From Methylocystaceae bacterium (GTDB lineage Bacteria; Pseudomonadota; Alphaproteobacteria; Rhizobiales; Beijerinckiaceae): a stretch of DNA of 39,086 bases. Position 1 is the first letter of the stretch. Each line of letters starts with the position of its first letter. Location: positions 1 to 39,086 of the forward strand of contig WSXZ01000056.1 in the NCBI GenBank assembly GCA_009773555.1, written 5' to 3'. Below the pieces are notes generated by a model. It saw nothing but the letters and a program-made list of their open reading frames with translations. It was not told where the DNA came from and searched no databases. Shown here one piece after another: positions 26,154 to 33,803 of this stretch. The position numbers and the translations under genes were made by a program.

Positions 26154-26256
26154 ATCCCGCAAACGGATCGGGCTCGGCGTCATGGCCTTCCTGCTCGTCT
26201 TCGTCGGGCTGCTCTATTTCACCAAGCGCATGATCTGGTCGAACGTGCCGCATTAG
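26119..26256 (+). pseudogene. petC: Out-of-frame membrane anchor of cytochrome c1
   Basis: Read in the +1-shifted frame, this segment gives '[20 protein letters not shown]' followed by a hydrophobic helix ('VMAFLLVFVGLLYF') and 'TKRMIWSNVPH' before a TAG. That is the conserved C-terminal helix of bacterial cytochrome c1. It should be joined in frame to the gene at 25380, and the junction lies at about 26112-26121. Confidence 0.85.
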
Positions 26257-26293
26257 TTAGGCGGCGCGCTTGCCGACGAGCCGCGCGACGCCG

Positions 26294-26662
26294 TCACTTG
26301 ATCTTCTTCAGTTCGGCCAGCGCGCTGGTCGCGTGCTTGACGGCGCGCGCCGAGTCGCCAAACCGCGCGCGCATTTCGGCCAAGCGCAGATGCCTGATCG
26401 CGCGATGCAGCAGCTTGTTGGCGGCGCGGTCCCGTTCGATGGCCTTTTCATGCAGCGCCTCGCGCGCATGGCCGAGCGCGCTCATCACATGCGTAACGAT
26501 CTCCTTGGAGTCGCCCTTCGCGCCGTCGTCTATCGCTTCTTGAGTATGCTCGATCGCCGCCTGCACATGCACGCCGATGCCGGCCAGCGCATAAGTGCCG
26601 GAAAAGGCCAGCGTCAAAGCGGTCAGAATCGCGACTACGCTCATTCGAGTCGTCATTGTCAT
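26294..26662 (-). CDS. SmbP-like small periplasmic protein
   Basis: 122 residues with a signal peptide ('MSVVAILTALTLAFSGTYALA'-type core, cleavage near residue 28). The mature part is wholly helical with regularly spaced histidines: 'HVQAAIEHTQEAIDDG', 'EIVTHVMSALGHAREALH', 'LLHRAIRHLRLAEMRARFG' and 'AVKHATSALAELKKIK'. This repeated H-x(n)-A-I/L-x-H pattern resembles SmbP, a small periplasmic metal-binding four-helix protein first described in Nitrosomonas. The histidine density here is lower, so metal binding is likely but not certain. It is convergent with petABC. Start 26656 is a near-equivalent alternative. Confidence 0.75.
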   Translation of the reverse strand: MTMTTRMSVVAILTALTLAFSGTYALAGIGVHVQAAIEHTQEAIDDGAKGDSKEIVTHVMSALGHAREALHEKAIERDRAANKLLHRAIRHLRLAEMRARFGDSARAVKHATSALAELKKIK

Positions 26663-26838
26663 CTCCCCATCGCCGCCAGTGGGCTTGGCTTCAGCTTGTC
26701 CAAGAGTTAGGGCGTCAATTGCAATGGCTCAATCCCCTCGTGGCGTCGGCGGTTTCTTGATTGAAGGCGCCAAATCGGGCACAAGGCGCTAGCGTCTCTG
26801 GGCTTTCGTCGCCCGCTCATTTTCCCGGAAAGGTTGCA

Positions 26839-28137
26839 ATGTCGGAGATCTTGCGCGTCGGCATCGCGGGCCTCGGCACCGTCGGCGCGGCGGTGGCGCG
26901 CCTGCTCCGCCGCCAGGCCGAGGCGCTGACGGCCCGCACCGGACGGCAGATCGTCCTGGCGGGCGTTTCGGCTCGCGACGCCGCGAAGGATCGGGACGCC
27001 GATCTTTCCGGCGCGGAGTTCTTTCCTGATCCGGTCAAGCTCGCGTCCTCGCCAGCGATCGATCTTTTCGTCGAATTGATCGGCGGCTCGGAAGGGCCGG
27101 CGAGGGCCAGCGTTGAAACCGCGCTCGCGCATGGCAAGGCGGTCGTCACCGCTAACAAGGCCTTGCTCGCCGCGCATGGCTTGCATCTCGCAGCGCTCGC
27201 CGAGGAGAACCATGCCGCGCTTGCTTTCGAGGCCTCCGTTGCGGGCGGCATTCCAATCGTCAAGACGCTGCGCGAGGGGCTCGCCGGCAATTCAATCGAG
27301 CGCGTCTACGGCATTCTCAACGGCACCTGCAATTACATCCTGTCGCGCATGGAGCGTGAGCAGCTGTCTTTCGAGGAATGCTTGAAGGAGGCGCAGAGGC
27401 TCGGCTATGCCGAGGCCGATCCGACCTTCGACATCGGCGGTTTCGACACCGCCCACAAGCTTGCGATCCTCACCTCGCTGGCGTTCGGCACGCGCATCGC
27501 CGCCGGCGCCATCGATATCGAGGGCATTGAGCGCGTGACGCTTGCCGACATCGACGCGGCGGCTGAGCTTGGCTACCGCATCAAGCTGCTTGGCGTTGCG
27601 CAGCGCACCGCTGATGGGGTCGAGCAACGCGTCCATCCGACGATGGTCAGCAAGAACTCCGCCATCGCCCAGGTGATGGGCGTCCTGAACGCCGTCACCA
27701 TCGACGCCGACGCCGTGCATGAGCTGACGCTTGTCGGACCTGGGGCCGGCGGCGACGCGACAGCCTCGGCCGTCGTCGCGGACATCGCCGACATCGCCAA
27801 GGGCGTGCGTTCGGCGCCGTTCGGTCTGCCGACCGCGAAGCTCGCCGAGCTCAAGCGGACGCCGATGCAGCGCCACGAAGGCGGCTATTACATCCGCATG
27901 TCGGCGCGCGACGTCGCCGGCGCCTTCGCCAAGATCGCGACGCGCATGGCGGAGCGCCGCATATCGCTTGAAAGCATCGTGCAACGCGGCGCGCGGGGCG
28001 CGCCGGGGGATTGCGTCGATGTCATCCTCATCACCCATGCGACGAGCGAACATCTCGTGCGCGAGGCGCTGGACCTGATCTATCAGGATGGCGTCATCGT
28101 CTCGCGCGCGCAGGTCATCCGCATCGAGCGCGAGTAG
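26839..28137 (+). CDS. hom: Homoserine dehydrogenase
   Basis: 432 residues from ATG 26839, which follows GGAAAGG. The frame upstream to 26761 lacks homology. The enzyme reduces aspartate semialdehyde to homoserine with NAD(P)H, the branch point to threonine and methionine. Domain order is a Rossmann NAD-binding domain (residues 5-130, 'VGIAGLGTVGAAVARLL'), then the catalytic domain with 'GILNGTCNYILSRME' and 'EAQRLGYAEADPTFDIGGFD', then a C-terminal ACT regulatory domain (about 350-432, 'YYIRMSARDVAGAFAKIAT'). It ends 6 bp before glpX, so the two are co-transcribed. No defects were seen. Confidence 0.97.
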   Translation: MSEILRVGIAGLGTVGAAVARLLRRQAEALTARTGRQIVLAGVSARDAAKDRDADLSGAEFFPDPVKLASSPAIDLFVELIGGSEGPARASVETALAHGKAVVTANKALLAAHGLHLAALAEENHAALAFEASVAGGIPIVKTLREGLAGNSIERVYGILNGTCNYILSRMEREQLSFEECLKEAQRLGYAEADPTFDIGGFDTAHKLAILTSLAFGTRIAAGAIDIEGIERVTLADIDAAAELGYRIKLLGVAQRTADGVEQRVHPTMVSKNSAIAQVMGVLNAVTIDADAVHELTLVGPGAGGDATASAVVADIADIAKGVRSAPFGLPTAKLAELKRTPMQRHEGGYYIRMSARDVAGAFAKIATRMAERRISLESIVQRGARGAPGDCVDVILITHATSEHLVREALDLIYQDGVIVSRAQVIRIERE

Positions 28138-28143
28138 CGAGAC

Positions 28144-29133
28144 ATGACGCAGCAGCCTGAAACCGACGCGTCGAAGATCGACCGCTACCTGACCTTGGAG
28201 CTGGCGCGCGCGTCAGAGCGCGCCGCGGTCGCCGCCGCCAAATTCCGGGGACGCGGCGACGAGATGGCCGCCGACCTCGCGGCGGCGGAGGCGATGCGCG
28301 AGGAGCTGTCGCAGCTTCCCGTGCGCGGCCGCATCGTGATCGGCGAGGGCGATGAGGACGCCGCGCCGATGCTCTACATTGGCGAAGAAATTGGCGCGGG
28401 CGTCGGTCCCCGCGTCGATCTCGGCGTCGCGGCGCTCGAAGGCTCGACGCTTTGCGCCAAGGACATGCCGGGCTCGATCGCCGTCGTCGCCATGGCGCCG
28501 GCTGGTTCGCTCCTGCATGCGCCCGACGTTTACATGGACAAGATCGCCATCGGTCCGGGATATCCCGAAGGCACGATCGATCTCGATCGCGATCCCGGCG
28601 ACAACATCCGAGCGCTTGCGATCGCCAAGGGCGTGCGCGCGAGCGAAATCACGGTGAGCATTCTCGACCGGCCGCGCCACGCCGAAATCATCCGCAATTG
28701 CCGCAACGCCGGCGCGTGCGTGCGCCTCATCGCTGACGGCGACGTGGCGGCGATCATTCTCACTACGCATCCTTGGGAAACTGGCGTCGACATGTATCTT
28801 GGCCGTGGCGGCGCTTCGGAAGGCGTGCTCGCCGCCTGCGTCCTGCGTTGCGCGGGCGGCCAGATGCAGGGACGGCTGGCGCTCGAAACCCGCGATCAGA
28901 TCGCGCAGGCGCAGCGTTTGGGCCTTCTTGATCCGCGCCGCAAATATTCGGTCGGCGACATGGCCGCCGGCGACGTCGTCGTCTGCGTCACCGGCGTCAC
29001 CGCCGGGCCGCTCGTCGGCGGCGTGTCGCTCGGCAAGACGACGATCGACACCGAGACGATCGTCTATCGCTCGGCGACAGGCACGATCCGCCGCATCCGT
29101 GCGACGCACCGGGCGGTGGGGAAGTTCGATTGA
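28144..29133 (+). CDS. glpX: Class II fructose-1,6-bisphosphatase (GlpX), atypical metal site
   Basis: 329 residues, normal GlpX length. The family hydrolyses fructose-1,6-bisphosphate, and in autotrophs and some methylotrophs also sedoheptulose-1,7-bisphosphate. Landmarks are 'GRGDEMAADLAAAEAM' (D44, corresponding to E. coli D33), 'IVIGEGDEDAAPMLYIGEE' (E68, corresponding to E57) and 'LLHAPDVYMDKIAIGPGYP'. The motif that is normally V-D-P-L/I-E-G-T reads V-A-A-L-E-G-S (residues 95-101). The metal-ligand aspartate, D85 in E. coli numbering, is therefore A96 here, while the glutamate (E99) is kept. That casts doubt on normal catalysis, although the rest of the fold is well conserved. It sits 6 bp after hom, a frequent alphaproteobacterial pair. 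Confidence 0.94.
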   Translation: MTQQPETDASKIDRYLTLELARASERAAVAAAKFRGRGDEMAADLAAAEAMREELSQLPVRGRIVIGEGDEDAAPMLYIGEEIGAGVGPRVDLGVAALEGSTLCAKDMPGSIAVVAMAPAGSLLHAPDVYMDKIAIGPGYPEGTIDLDRDPGDNIRALAIAKGVRASEITVSILDRPRHAEIIRNCRNAGACVRLIADGDVAAIILTTHPWETGVDMYLGRGGASEGVLAACVLRCAGGQMQGRLALETRDQIAQAQRLGLLDPRRKYSVGDMAAGDVVVCVTGVTAGPLVGGVSLGKTTIDTETIVYRSATGTIRRIRATHRAVGKFD

Positions 29134-29159
29134 TGCGCATGAGTGATTGCCGAAAAGGG

Positions 29160-29300
29160 CGCGAATCCCTCCCCTTTACGGGGAGGGTGGCTCGACGAAG
29201 TCGAGCCGGGTGGGGCGAACGAGCGAGGCGGCGATGATGGCTTTCCCCCCACCCGGCGGTCTTCGACCGCCGACCTCCCCGCAAGGGGGAGGTAGGGGCG
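29160..29300. repeat. Intergenic palindromic repeat pair
   Basis: The glpX-to-rsmB gap holds several hairpins: CCCTCCCC-tttac-GGGGAGGG (about 29168-29188), GGCTCGAC-gaa-GTCGAGCC (about 29190-29208), and GGCGGTC-ttc-GACCGCC followed by ACCTCCCC-gcaa-GGGGGAGGT (about 29257-29293). The last arm also supplies the GGGGGAGGT that serves as ribosome-binding site for the next gene. This is a common repeat type in related genomes, from memory. The hairpins may also attenuate or stabilise the transcript. Confidence 0.65.
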
Positions 29301-29304
29301 CGAC

Positions 29305-30594
29305 GTGACTCCCGCCGCTCATATCTCCGCCGCGATCGAGGTGCTGGACGATGTTGCAAAGCGCCGCCGGCCCGCCGCCGAGGCCTTAAAGGATTGGGGC
29401 ATCGCGCATCGCTTCGCGGGCTCGAAGGATCGCGCCGCCATCGCCAGCCTCGTCTTCGATGCGCTGCGGAAGCGCGCTTCGGCGATCTACGTTATGGGCG
29501 CGGACGATCCGCGCGCGATCATGCTGGGCGCGCTGCGCGAGGCGCGCGGCCAGGACGCCGAGGCGATCGCGGCGTTCTGCTCCGGCGCGGGCCATGCGCC
29601 GGCCGCGCTTTCGGACGAGGAGCGCCATCGGTTGGAGACGGCCTCGCTCGCTGACGCGCCGGATCATGTGCGCGGCGACTATCCGGAATGGCTCGCCTCG
29701 CATTTTGAGGCGGCGTTCGGCGCGCGCGCGGCGGAAGAAGGCGCGGCGCTCGCCGCCCGCGCGCCTGTCGATCTGCGCGTCAATATTCTGAAATGCTCGC
29801 GCGAACAGGCGCTCGAAAAGCTCGCGCATCTCTCTCCTGCGCCGACGTCGCTTTCGCCGATCGGCCTGCGCATCGAGGCGGGGCAGGGGCGGGGTCCGGC
29901 GCTGACGGCGGAGACCGCCTATGTGAAGGGGCTCGTCGAGCCGCAGGACGAAGCCTCGCAGCTTGCGGCGCTGCTCTGCGCCGCTGGGCCGGGCGAGCAA
30001 GTTCTCGATCTTTGCGCCGGCGGCGGCGGCAAGGCGCTGGCGCTCGCCGGGCAGATGCATAATCGCGGGCAGGTCTACGCCTATGATTCGGACGGGCGGC
30101 GCCTCATGCCGATCCACGAGCGGCTGGAGCGCGCCGGGGCCCGCAACATTCAGGTTCGCGCGCCGCGCGGCAAGGCCGACGTGCTGGCCGATCTCGAGGC
30201 GCGCTGCGACCTCGTGCTGATCGACGCGCCCTGCACCGGCGTCGGCGCGTGGCGGCGCCACCCTGACGCCAAATGGCGGCTCGCGCCCGGCGCGCTGGAC
30301 CGAAGATTGAAGGAGCAGCGCGAACTCTTGGCGATGGCCGTCCGCTTCGTGAAGCCCGGCGGCCGGCTGGTTTACGTCACCTGTTCGACGCTGCGCGAGG
30401 AAAACGAGGACCAGATCGCGGCCTTTCTCGCCGCCAATCCAGATTTTACGGCGCGTTCAGCCGCCGAAATTACGGAAAGCGCGGGCCTCCCCGACCTCGC
30501 ACGCTTTGCCTCGCCACATGGCCCCGGCATCCGCCTGTCGCCGGCGACAAGCGGCACGGACGGGTTTTACATTTGTGTCTTGGCGAAGCGCTGA
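29305..30594 (+). CDS. RsmB/NOP-family RNA (cytosine-C5)-methyltransferase
   Basis: 429 residues from GTG 29305, preceded by GGGGGAGGTAGGGG. An N-terminal NusB-like helical domain (about 1-140, 'RFAGSKDRAAIASLVFDALRK'-type) is followed by a class I methyltransferase core. SAM motif I is 'QVLDLCAGGGGKALALAG'. The two active-site cysteines are C310 in 'DAPCTGVGAWRRHPD' and C360 in 'VTCSTLREENEDQ', the PC and TC pair of m5C methyltransferases. Architecture is that of RsmB, which methylates 16S rRNA C967 in E. coli; several paralogues exist in alphaproteobacteria, so the exact target is uncertain. The gene is intact. Confidence 0.93.
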   Translation: MTPAAHISAAIEVLDDVAKRRRPAAEALKDWGIAHRFAGSKDRAAIASLVFDALRKRASAIYVMGADDPRAIMLGALREARGQDAEAIAAFCSGAGHAPAALSDEERHRLETASLADAPDHVRGDYPEWLASHFEAAFGARAAEEGAALAARAPVDLRVNILKCSREQALEKLAHLSPAPTSLSPIGLRIEAGQGRGPALTAETAYVKGLVEPQDEASQLAALLCAAGPGEQVLDLCAGGGGKALALAGQMHNRGQVYAYDSDGRRLMPIHERLERAGARNIQVRAPRGKADVLADLEARCDLVLIDAPCTGVGAWRRHPDAKWRLAPGALDRRLKEQRELLAMAVRFVKPGGRLVYVTCSTLREENEDQIAAFLAANPDFTARSAAEITESAGLPDLARFASPHGPGIRLSPATSGTDGFYICVLAKR

Positions 30595-30622
30595 GTAAGA
30601 CCAGTCCGAGTGCTCCAACCCG

Positions 30623-30708
30623 CGTCATGCCCGCGCTTGTCGCGGGCATCCACGCCGACATTCCGCGGCGGCCCGTCGTGGATGGCCGGGACAAGCCCGG
30701 CCATGACG
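30623..30708. repeat. REP-like palindrome, copy C
   Basis: It begins 'cgtcatgcccgcgcttgtcg' and closes 'gacaagcccggccatgacg'. Its halves are inverted copies with CATCCACG and CGTGGATG arms. It is the cleanest of the three copies and lies 29 bp before the guaA start. Confidence 0.75.
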
Positions 30709-30736
30709 GTGAACTGCGGTTCAATCAGGTTTGCCC

Positions 30737-32310
30737 ATGACCACCGCGCCCGACGCCTTCCATCACGACATCGCCGAGCGCCATGACAAGGTGCTGATCG
30801 TCGATTTCGGCTCGCAGGTGACGCAGCTCATCGCGCGGCGCGTGCGCGAGGCGGGCGTCTATTGCGAAATCGCGCCGTTCCAGCACGCCGAGCGCGCTTT
30901 CGCCGAGATCCGCCCCAAGGCGGTGATCCTCTCGGGCGGGCCGTGCTCGGTGACGGACGAGGGGTCTCCCCGCGCCCCGCAAAGCGTTTTCGACTCCGGC
31001 GTGCCAGTGCTCGGCATCTGCTACGGCGAGCAGACGATGGCGACCCAACTCGGCGGCACCGTCGAAGGCGGGCATCATCGCGAGTTCGGCCGCGCCGATG
31101 TGACCGCGCTGGAGCACAGCGCGCTGCTCGACGGCGTGTGGGAGAAGGGCGGCAGCTTTCCGGTCTGGATGAGCCATGGCGACCGCGTGACGAAGCTGCC
31201 GGAAGGCTTTCGCGTCATCGCCGCTTCGGACGGCGCCGCTATTACGGCGTGCAGTTTCATCTCGAAGTCGTGCATACGCCTGACGGCGCCAAGCTCTTAT
31301 CGAATTTCGTGCACAAGGTCGCGGGACTGAAGTCCGACTGGACGATGGCGGCGTTTCGCGGCGAAGCGATCGCGGCCATCCGGCGCCAGGTCGGCGACGG
31401 GCGCGTGCTCTGCGGCCTCTCCGGCGGCGTCGACAGCGCCGTTGCGGCGGTGCTTATTCACGAAGCGATCGGCGAGCGCCTCATCTGCGTCTTCGTCGAT
31501 CACGGCCTGTTGCGGCAGGGCGAGGCGGAAGAGGTCGTGCGGCTCTTCCGCGATCACTACAACATCCCGCTGCACCACGTCGAAGCGGCGGACCTGTTCA
31601 TCGGCGCGTTAGAGGGCGTCGACGATCCGGAAGTGAAGCGCAAGACCATAGGCCGGCTGTTCATCGAGACGTTTGAAGCCGAGGCGAAGAAGATCGCGCA
31701 GGATGGGCGCGGCGCGCCGCAGTTTCTCGCGCAAGGCACGCTCTATCCCGATGTCATCGAGAGCGTCTCCTTCACCGGCGGGCCGTCGGTGACGATCAAA
31801 TCGCATCACAACGTCGGCGGTTTGCCGGAGCGCATGAACATGCGGCTCGTCGAACCCTTGCGCGAACTCTTCAAGGACGAGGTGCGGGCGCTCGGGCGCG
31901 AACTCGGACTGCCGGAAGCTTTCGTCGGGCGCCATCCGTTTCCGGGGCCCGGACTCGCGATCCGTTGCCCGGGCCTCATCACCCGCGAGAAGCTGGCGAT
32001 CCTGCGCAAGGCCGACGCCGTCTATCTCGACGAGATCCGCAAGGCGGGATTGTACGACGACATCTGGCAGGCCTTCGCGGCGCTCTTGCCGGTGCGTTCC
32101 GTCGGCGTGATGGGCGACGGACGCACCTATGATTATGTCGTCGCGCTGCGCGCCGTGACGTCGAGCGACGGCATGACCGCGGATTTCTATCCCTTCGACA
32201 TGAGTTTTCTGGGCCGCGCCGCGACGCGCATCATCAATGAAGTGAAGGGCGTCAACCGCGTGGTGTACGACGTGACGTCAAAGCCGCCTGGGACGATCGA
32301 GTGGGAGTGA
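30737..32310 (+). pseudogene. guaA: GMP synthase (glutamine-hydrolysing), frame broken in the GATase domain
   Basis: GuaA converts XMP to GMP with ATP and glutamine. ATG 30737 opens a correct class I amidotransferase domain ('[21 protein letters not shown]', nucleophile C95 in 'GICYGEQ', 'WMSHGDRV'). At about 31231-31237 the frame is lost: 'RVIAASDGA' should run on through about nine residues to 'RRYYGVQFH'. Instead a segment of roughly 31 bp appears deleted, and the next 80-odd bases give an out-of-frame tail that stops at 31330. The rest is intact in a shifted frame from 31235: '[10 protein letters not shown]' (catalytic His and Glu, with Leu where Pro is usual), the ATP-pyrophosphatase P-loop '[13 protein letters not shown]', 'FVDHGLLR' and the C-terminal dimerisation domain ending 'PPGTIEWE'. 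As read, no functional full-length enzyme is made. Confidence 0.9.
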
Positions 32311-32833
32311 CCGGATACCCTCGGCGGCAATAGCGTAAACTCGGCCCGAATTACACAGCCGTGCCGTTAGAATTTGGTCCATTCCTGACTGCCGGTGAGC
32401 CGCATCTCTTTCTTCGGATTCCATAGCCCGATCTGCGTCCAAAGTTCGGACGAAGGAAACCAGCTACAAAGGGTCAGAGGGGTGTAGCGAGAGGCGCGAA
32501 TGCCTGGCGGCGATCACTGACACATCAATCTCGGGCAGGCGCGTGGTCCGAAAGCAAGATCGAGTGGCATTACATCGCACCGGGCAAGCCGAAGAATGGC
32601 TTCTACGAAAATTTCAACGCCGTATGCTGGACGAGCTGCTAAATGAGACGCTGTTTCTCGGGCTTGATCACGCTCGGGCGAAGATCGCGAACTAGGTCAG
32701 CGATTACGATCATAAGCGCCCCCATTCGGCGCTCGTATAACAAACACCGGCCGCCTCTGCCGCCAATCCCCGTGTCCGGAAATTAAGGGGCGACAACAAG
32801 AATTCAGCCAAGACCGCAATGACCCGATTGATT
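32311..32833. other. Gene-free accessory stretch
   Basis: About 520 bp with no intact gene. I see nothing recognisable in 32311-32510. The rest is the IS3-type transposase remnant annotated separately, and then about 60 bp before the end of the small secreted protein. Confidence 0.5.
32514..32770 (+). pseudogene. IS3-family transposase (OrfB) C-terminal remnant
   Basis: Shifted plus-strand frames spell the last third of an IS3-type DDE transposase. The pieces are '[18 protein letters not shown]', then 'NGFYENFN' (containing the catalytic-glutamate helix), then 'LLNETLFLGLDHARAKIAN', a stop, 'SDYDHKRPHSAL', another stop, and 'TPAASAAN'. The family normally reads [32 protein letters not shown] and then YN-RPHSALG. 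There is a short deletion after KPK, plus a frameshift and stops, so it is a dead scar. No terminal inverted repeats could be delimited. Confidence 0.8.
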
Positions 32834-33106
32834 TCAATCTGCCAATATCTTCAGGCAATCGCCGGCGGCCTCGGCGGTCTTCCTTGCGGTTAAAGGGCTT
32901 AATCTGCCGGAGCTTACCTTGCTTAGGGTGATTGCTGTTACGACCGCCTCATTGTCAGCTCCTCGACGCATTTTCCCGACTGCTGCCGCATAGATGACTT
33001 TAGAGTCAGGTGAAAGACCCGCTGCACATGCGTCCGCCTTTTTTCGGTTGGCGTAAGCTGGCGAAGCGAGAAGGGCGGCAACTATCCCGACTTTTAGCGC
33101 CCTCAT
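32834..33106 (-). CDS. Small secreted hypothetical protein
   Basis: 90 residues with a signal peptide ('LKVGIVAALLASPAYA', cleavage about residue 19). The mature part is about 70 residues, mainly helical, with two cysteines ('KADACAAG' near its start and 'AGDCLKIL' near its end) that could form one disulfide. The phrase 'SKVIYAAAVGKMRRGADNEAVV' is the best marker. I have seen this layout only as uncharacterised proteins in Hyphomicrobiales, and no function is offered. It lies between transposase debris and a sulfotransferase fragment. Confidence 0.65.
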   Translation of the reverse strand: MRALKVGIVAALLASPAYANRKKADACAAGLSPDSKVIYAAAVGKMRRGADNEAVVTAITLSKVSSGRLSPLTARKTAEAAGDCLKILAD

Positions 33107-33803
33107 GTGTATCTCCTTCGTCGACTTGTGGTGCTTGCTATGTCGGAATATCTCGACATCGAGTTAAGCTCACATTTGGCTGCGCTAGGGGGGCGAGCCA
33201 GCGCGAAAGGCGCGTCAGCGAATGCGGCAGCGTCGCGCTCTGATGCACGAGGAGAGCGCACAGCTTCTGCGTCGAGGTCGTGCCGCAGTTGAGCGGTGTG
33301 CAGACGATGACGTCGCCCGCGCGTAGCATGAGGCCGTTCCAGCGCGCGCTATCAAAGACGATTCTGGAGTAGGTGTGATGCGCTCCGGCGCGCTCATCTG
33401 AGATCCCCCGCGTGGCGATGACATCGGAGAAAACTTCTCCGGTCAACAAGCAAAAAATGTTCCTGGCGTCATTGCGATTGGGAGTCAGCCAGAGAGATGG
33501 TCGACGGCAGTTGCGCCATCTCTTTAAACACGCTTCAGGAATGGATCGTCTTCCGATTGGATCACGGCGCAATTTTCGCTTGTCAAAATTTTCTAAATCA
33601 AGGAAGTCGCTGACAACTCGAAATAAATTTGCGCATTTGCTCGGTGTGTGACGCAAAAATTCAGGAAAAAATGTACGCCCAATGCAACGAATTTCGGAAT
33701 GAAGCGTTGACAGTTTAGCGATTGCTGCAGTGCATCTAGCTGTTAGGCGCAATGCACATAATTTGGCCAGGGCGCGTTGGCGATTTCTCTTGGAGGGACA
33801 TTG
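33107..33803. other. Gene-free stretch with sulfotransferase remnant
   Basis: About 700 bp between two small genes. The left part contains the truncated sulfotransferase (33138-33420). The right part, 33430-33790, becomes AT-richer than the neighbourhood and shows no coding similarity I recognise. The bases near 33785-33797 provide the Shine-Dalgarno of the next gene. Confidence 0.5.
33138..33420 (-). pseudogene. Truncated sulfotransferase N-terminus
   Basis: The minus-strand frame encodes 'RIVFDSARWNGLMLRAGDV' followed by 'IVCTPLNCGTTSTQKLCALL' and 'LPHSLTRLSRWLAP'. This matches the opening of cytosolic-type sulfotransferases (FDSxRWxxFxPRxGDIVICTPxKxGTTWTQ...), where the Lys-x-Gly-Thr-Thr-Trp loop binds the 5'-phosphate of PAPS. 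Here the key Lys is Asn and the Trp is Ser. Similarity ends near 33185, and the next stop comes at 33138, after only about 80 codons. The catalytic histidine region and everything beyond are missing. There is no obvious start codon. Confidence 0.7.

Noticed and set aside
26100-26160. Programmed ribosomal frameshift in petC
   Set aside because: A frameshift alone would not supply the roughly 25-30 missing residues between the two frames, and no slippery sequence with a downstream structure is evident. Deletion or assembly error is simpler.
30862-32310. A separate 482-codon gene starting at 30862
   Set aside because: Its first 120 codons are out-of-frame translation of the guaA glutaminase domain. 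Only the part after about 31235 is real GuaA, so it is one broken gene.
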